DNA of 7,017 bases from Nitrospiraceae bacterium (GTDB lineage: Bacteria > Nitrospirota > Thermodesulfovibrionia > Thermodesulfovibrionales > Dissulfurispiraceae). The stretch's first letter is position 1, and each line of letters opens with the position of its first letter. Made by a program: the position numbers and the translations under genes. Positions 6,336 through 7,017 of the stretch are shown in pieces. The notes under the pieces were generated by a model. The model was not told the origin of the DNA and ran no database searches. It saw nothing but the letters and a program-made list of their open reading frames with translations. The stretch covers positions 1-7,017 of the forward strand of contig PMYY01000136.1 of the NCBI GenBank assembly GCA_003170655.1, read 5' to 3'.

Positions 6336-7017
6336 TCAGATACGCCCGGGTTTCTTCATAAAAGGCAAATTGGAAACTCCACTGATTCGTGATGACTCAC
6401 CTGTCACCGTGGCAATACTCTGATCTGAGCTTTTTATTGCGGGCCCTTTAACGCGAGAGAACTTAGCTATCACATCCTTGAGGGGATCACTCTTTAAAAT
6501 TTTATGGCTGCCGATATATTTCTCCGGCTCAATATTGTTGCGGAATGGCACCAGAGGCGTGACGATCTTTGCCGGTACGCCGATTCCTACAATTGCTGCC
6601 GGTGCAGAAAATCTGCTGGTTACAGGGCGCTTTGACGCTTTTGCAGTAGATGGTTTCTTTGCGGAGGCTTTTTGGGGTGCCGGTTTCGGCGCTGGTGTTA
6701 ATATCCCAACGGGCGGCTTTATCGAGGTGACCTTCTTAACTATTACGCTTTTTTTAGCAGCTACTTTCTTTGGCGCACTCTTTACTGTGGGGACTTTTTT
6801 CATGACACGCGGCTTTGACGCTACGAGCTTTTTCAATGGAGCTTTTCTCATAACTGCCTTCATAGGTGAAGCTTTCTTGCGTGCGTATTTCTTTAAAACG
6901 TCTTTAGCGGCAGGCTGTTTCTTTATGCGCATCTTAATCGAGGCAGCCTTCGTTGACGCAACTTTTTTTGAAGAAGACTTTGCTGGCACTTGCTTCTTTT
7001 CGGAGGTTTTCTTGGGT
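6336..7017 (-). CDS. Lysine-rich histone H1-like protein, 5' end outside window
   Basis: The frame is open to the window edge. A GTG at 6989 could be read as a start, but the codons before it (PKKTSEKKQ) have the same composition, so it is more likely an internal valine and the gene is partial. Counting from that GTG, residues 1-120 contain 33 Lys plus many Ala, Pro, Ser, Thr and Val, with one acidic residue (D30). The pattern is KKxxxxKK and APKK-like without an exact repeat period, as in histone H1-like tails and the tails of AlgP/PhaF-type proteins. Residues about 130-217 differ: first AAIVGIGVPAKIVTPLVPF, then a mixed segment with EPEKYIGSHKILKSDPLKDV and a Ser-rich end. No membrane segment is visible. 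DNA, RNA or polyphosphate binding is a reasonable guess from charge alone; a folded domain may lie in the missing N-terminus. It ends 3 nt before livH. Confidence 0.8.
   Translation of the reverse strand, partial: PKKTSEKKQVPAKSSSKKVASTKAASIKMRIKKQPAAKDVLKKYARKKASPMKAVMRKAPLKKLVASKPRVMKKVPTVKSAPKKVAAKKSVIVKKVTSIKPPVGILTPAPKPAPQKASAKKPSTAKASKRPVTSRFSAPAAIVGIGVPAKIVTPLVPFRNNIEPEKYIGSHKILKSDPLKDVIAKFSRVKGPAIKSSDQSIATVTGESSRISGVSNLPFMKKPGRI

Noticed and set aside
6987..6989. GTG as the start of the lysine-rich gene
   Set aside because: The frame continues upstream to the window edge with the same Lys-rich composition (PKKTSEKKQ), and the gene is better treated as 5'-partial.

Overview
The window looks like ordinary chromosomal DNA of an anaerobic bacterium. 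The gene style (tight liv operon, a lysine-rich histone-like protein, moderate GC) would fit Desulfobacterota or a related phylum, but the phylum is an inference. The best clue to lifestyle is the biotin synthase. It lacks one of the cysteines that hold the classical [2Fe-2S] cluster and carries other cysteines, a pattern I associate with enzymes of obligate anaerobes. No mobile element, CRISPR array, tRNA or rRNA was seen.

Layout: apart from one gene, everything is on the minus strand, so transcription of the main block runs from the right edge leftward. It begins with a lysine-rich, histone H1-like gene whose 5' end lies beyond position 7017. Three nucleotides after it comes a four-gene branched-chain amino acid (or related amide/urea) ABC transporter in the order livH, livM, livG, livF, with gaps of 5, 1 and 0 nucleotides. 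The periplasmic binding protein (LivK) is not in the window. A small acylphosphatase gene follows about 60 bp after livF, then bioB with a possible promoter of its own. After these come two small unrecognised genes: a 60-residue protein with a C-terminal cysteine/histidine cluster, and an 89-residue protein with an N-terminal membrane segment or signal and an amphipathic helix.

At the left, a single plus-strand gene (228 residues, GTG start, good sigma70-like promoter) encodes a soluble protein I do not recognise. It converges on the minus-strand block, and a short hairpin between the two probably ends both transcripts.

Functionally, LivHM form the membrane channel and LivGF the ATPase pair of one importer. 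The acylphosphatase and BioB are housekeeping enzymes that happen to lie downstream. I found no convincing new multi-gene system. The points most worth a second look are the BioB ligand pattern, the histone-like gene packed directly against livH, the apparent lack of a ribosome binding site at bioB, and the three small or unknown proteins.
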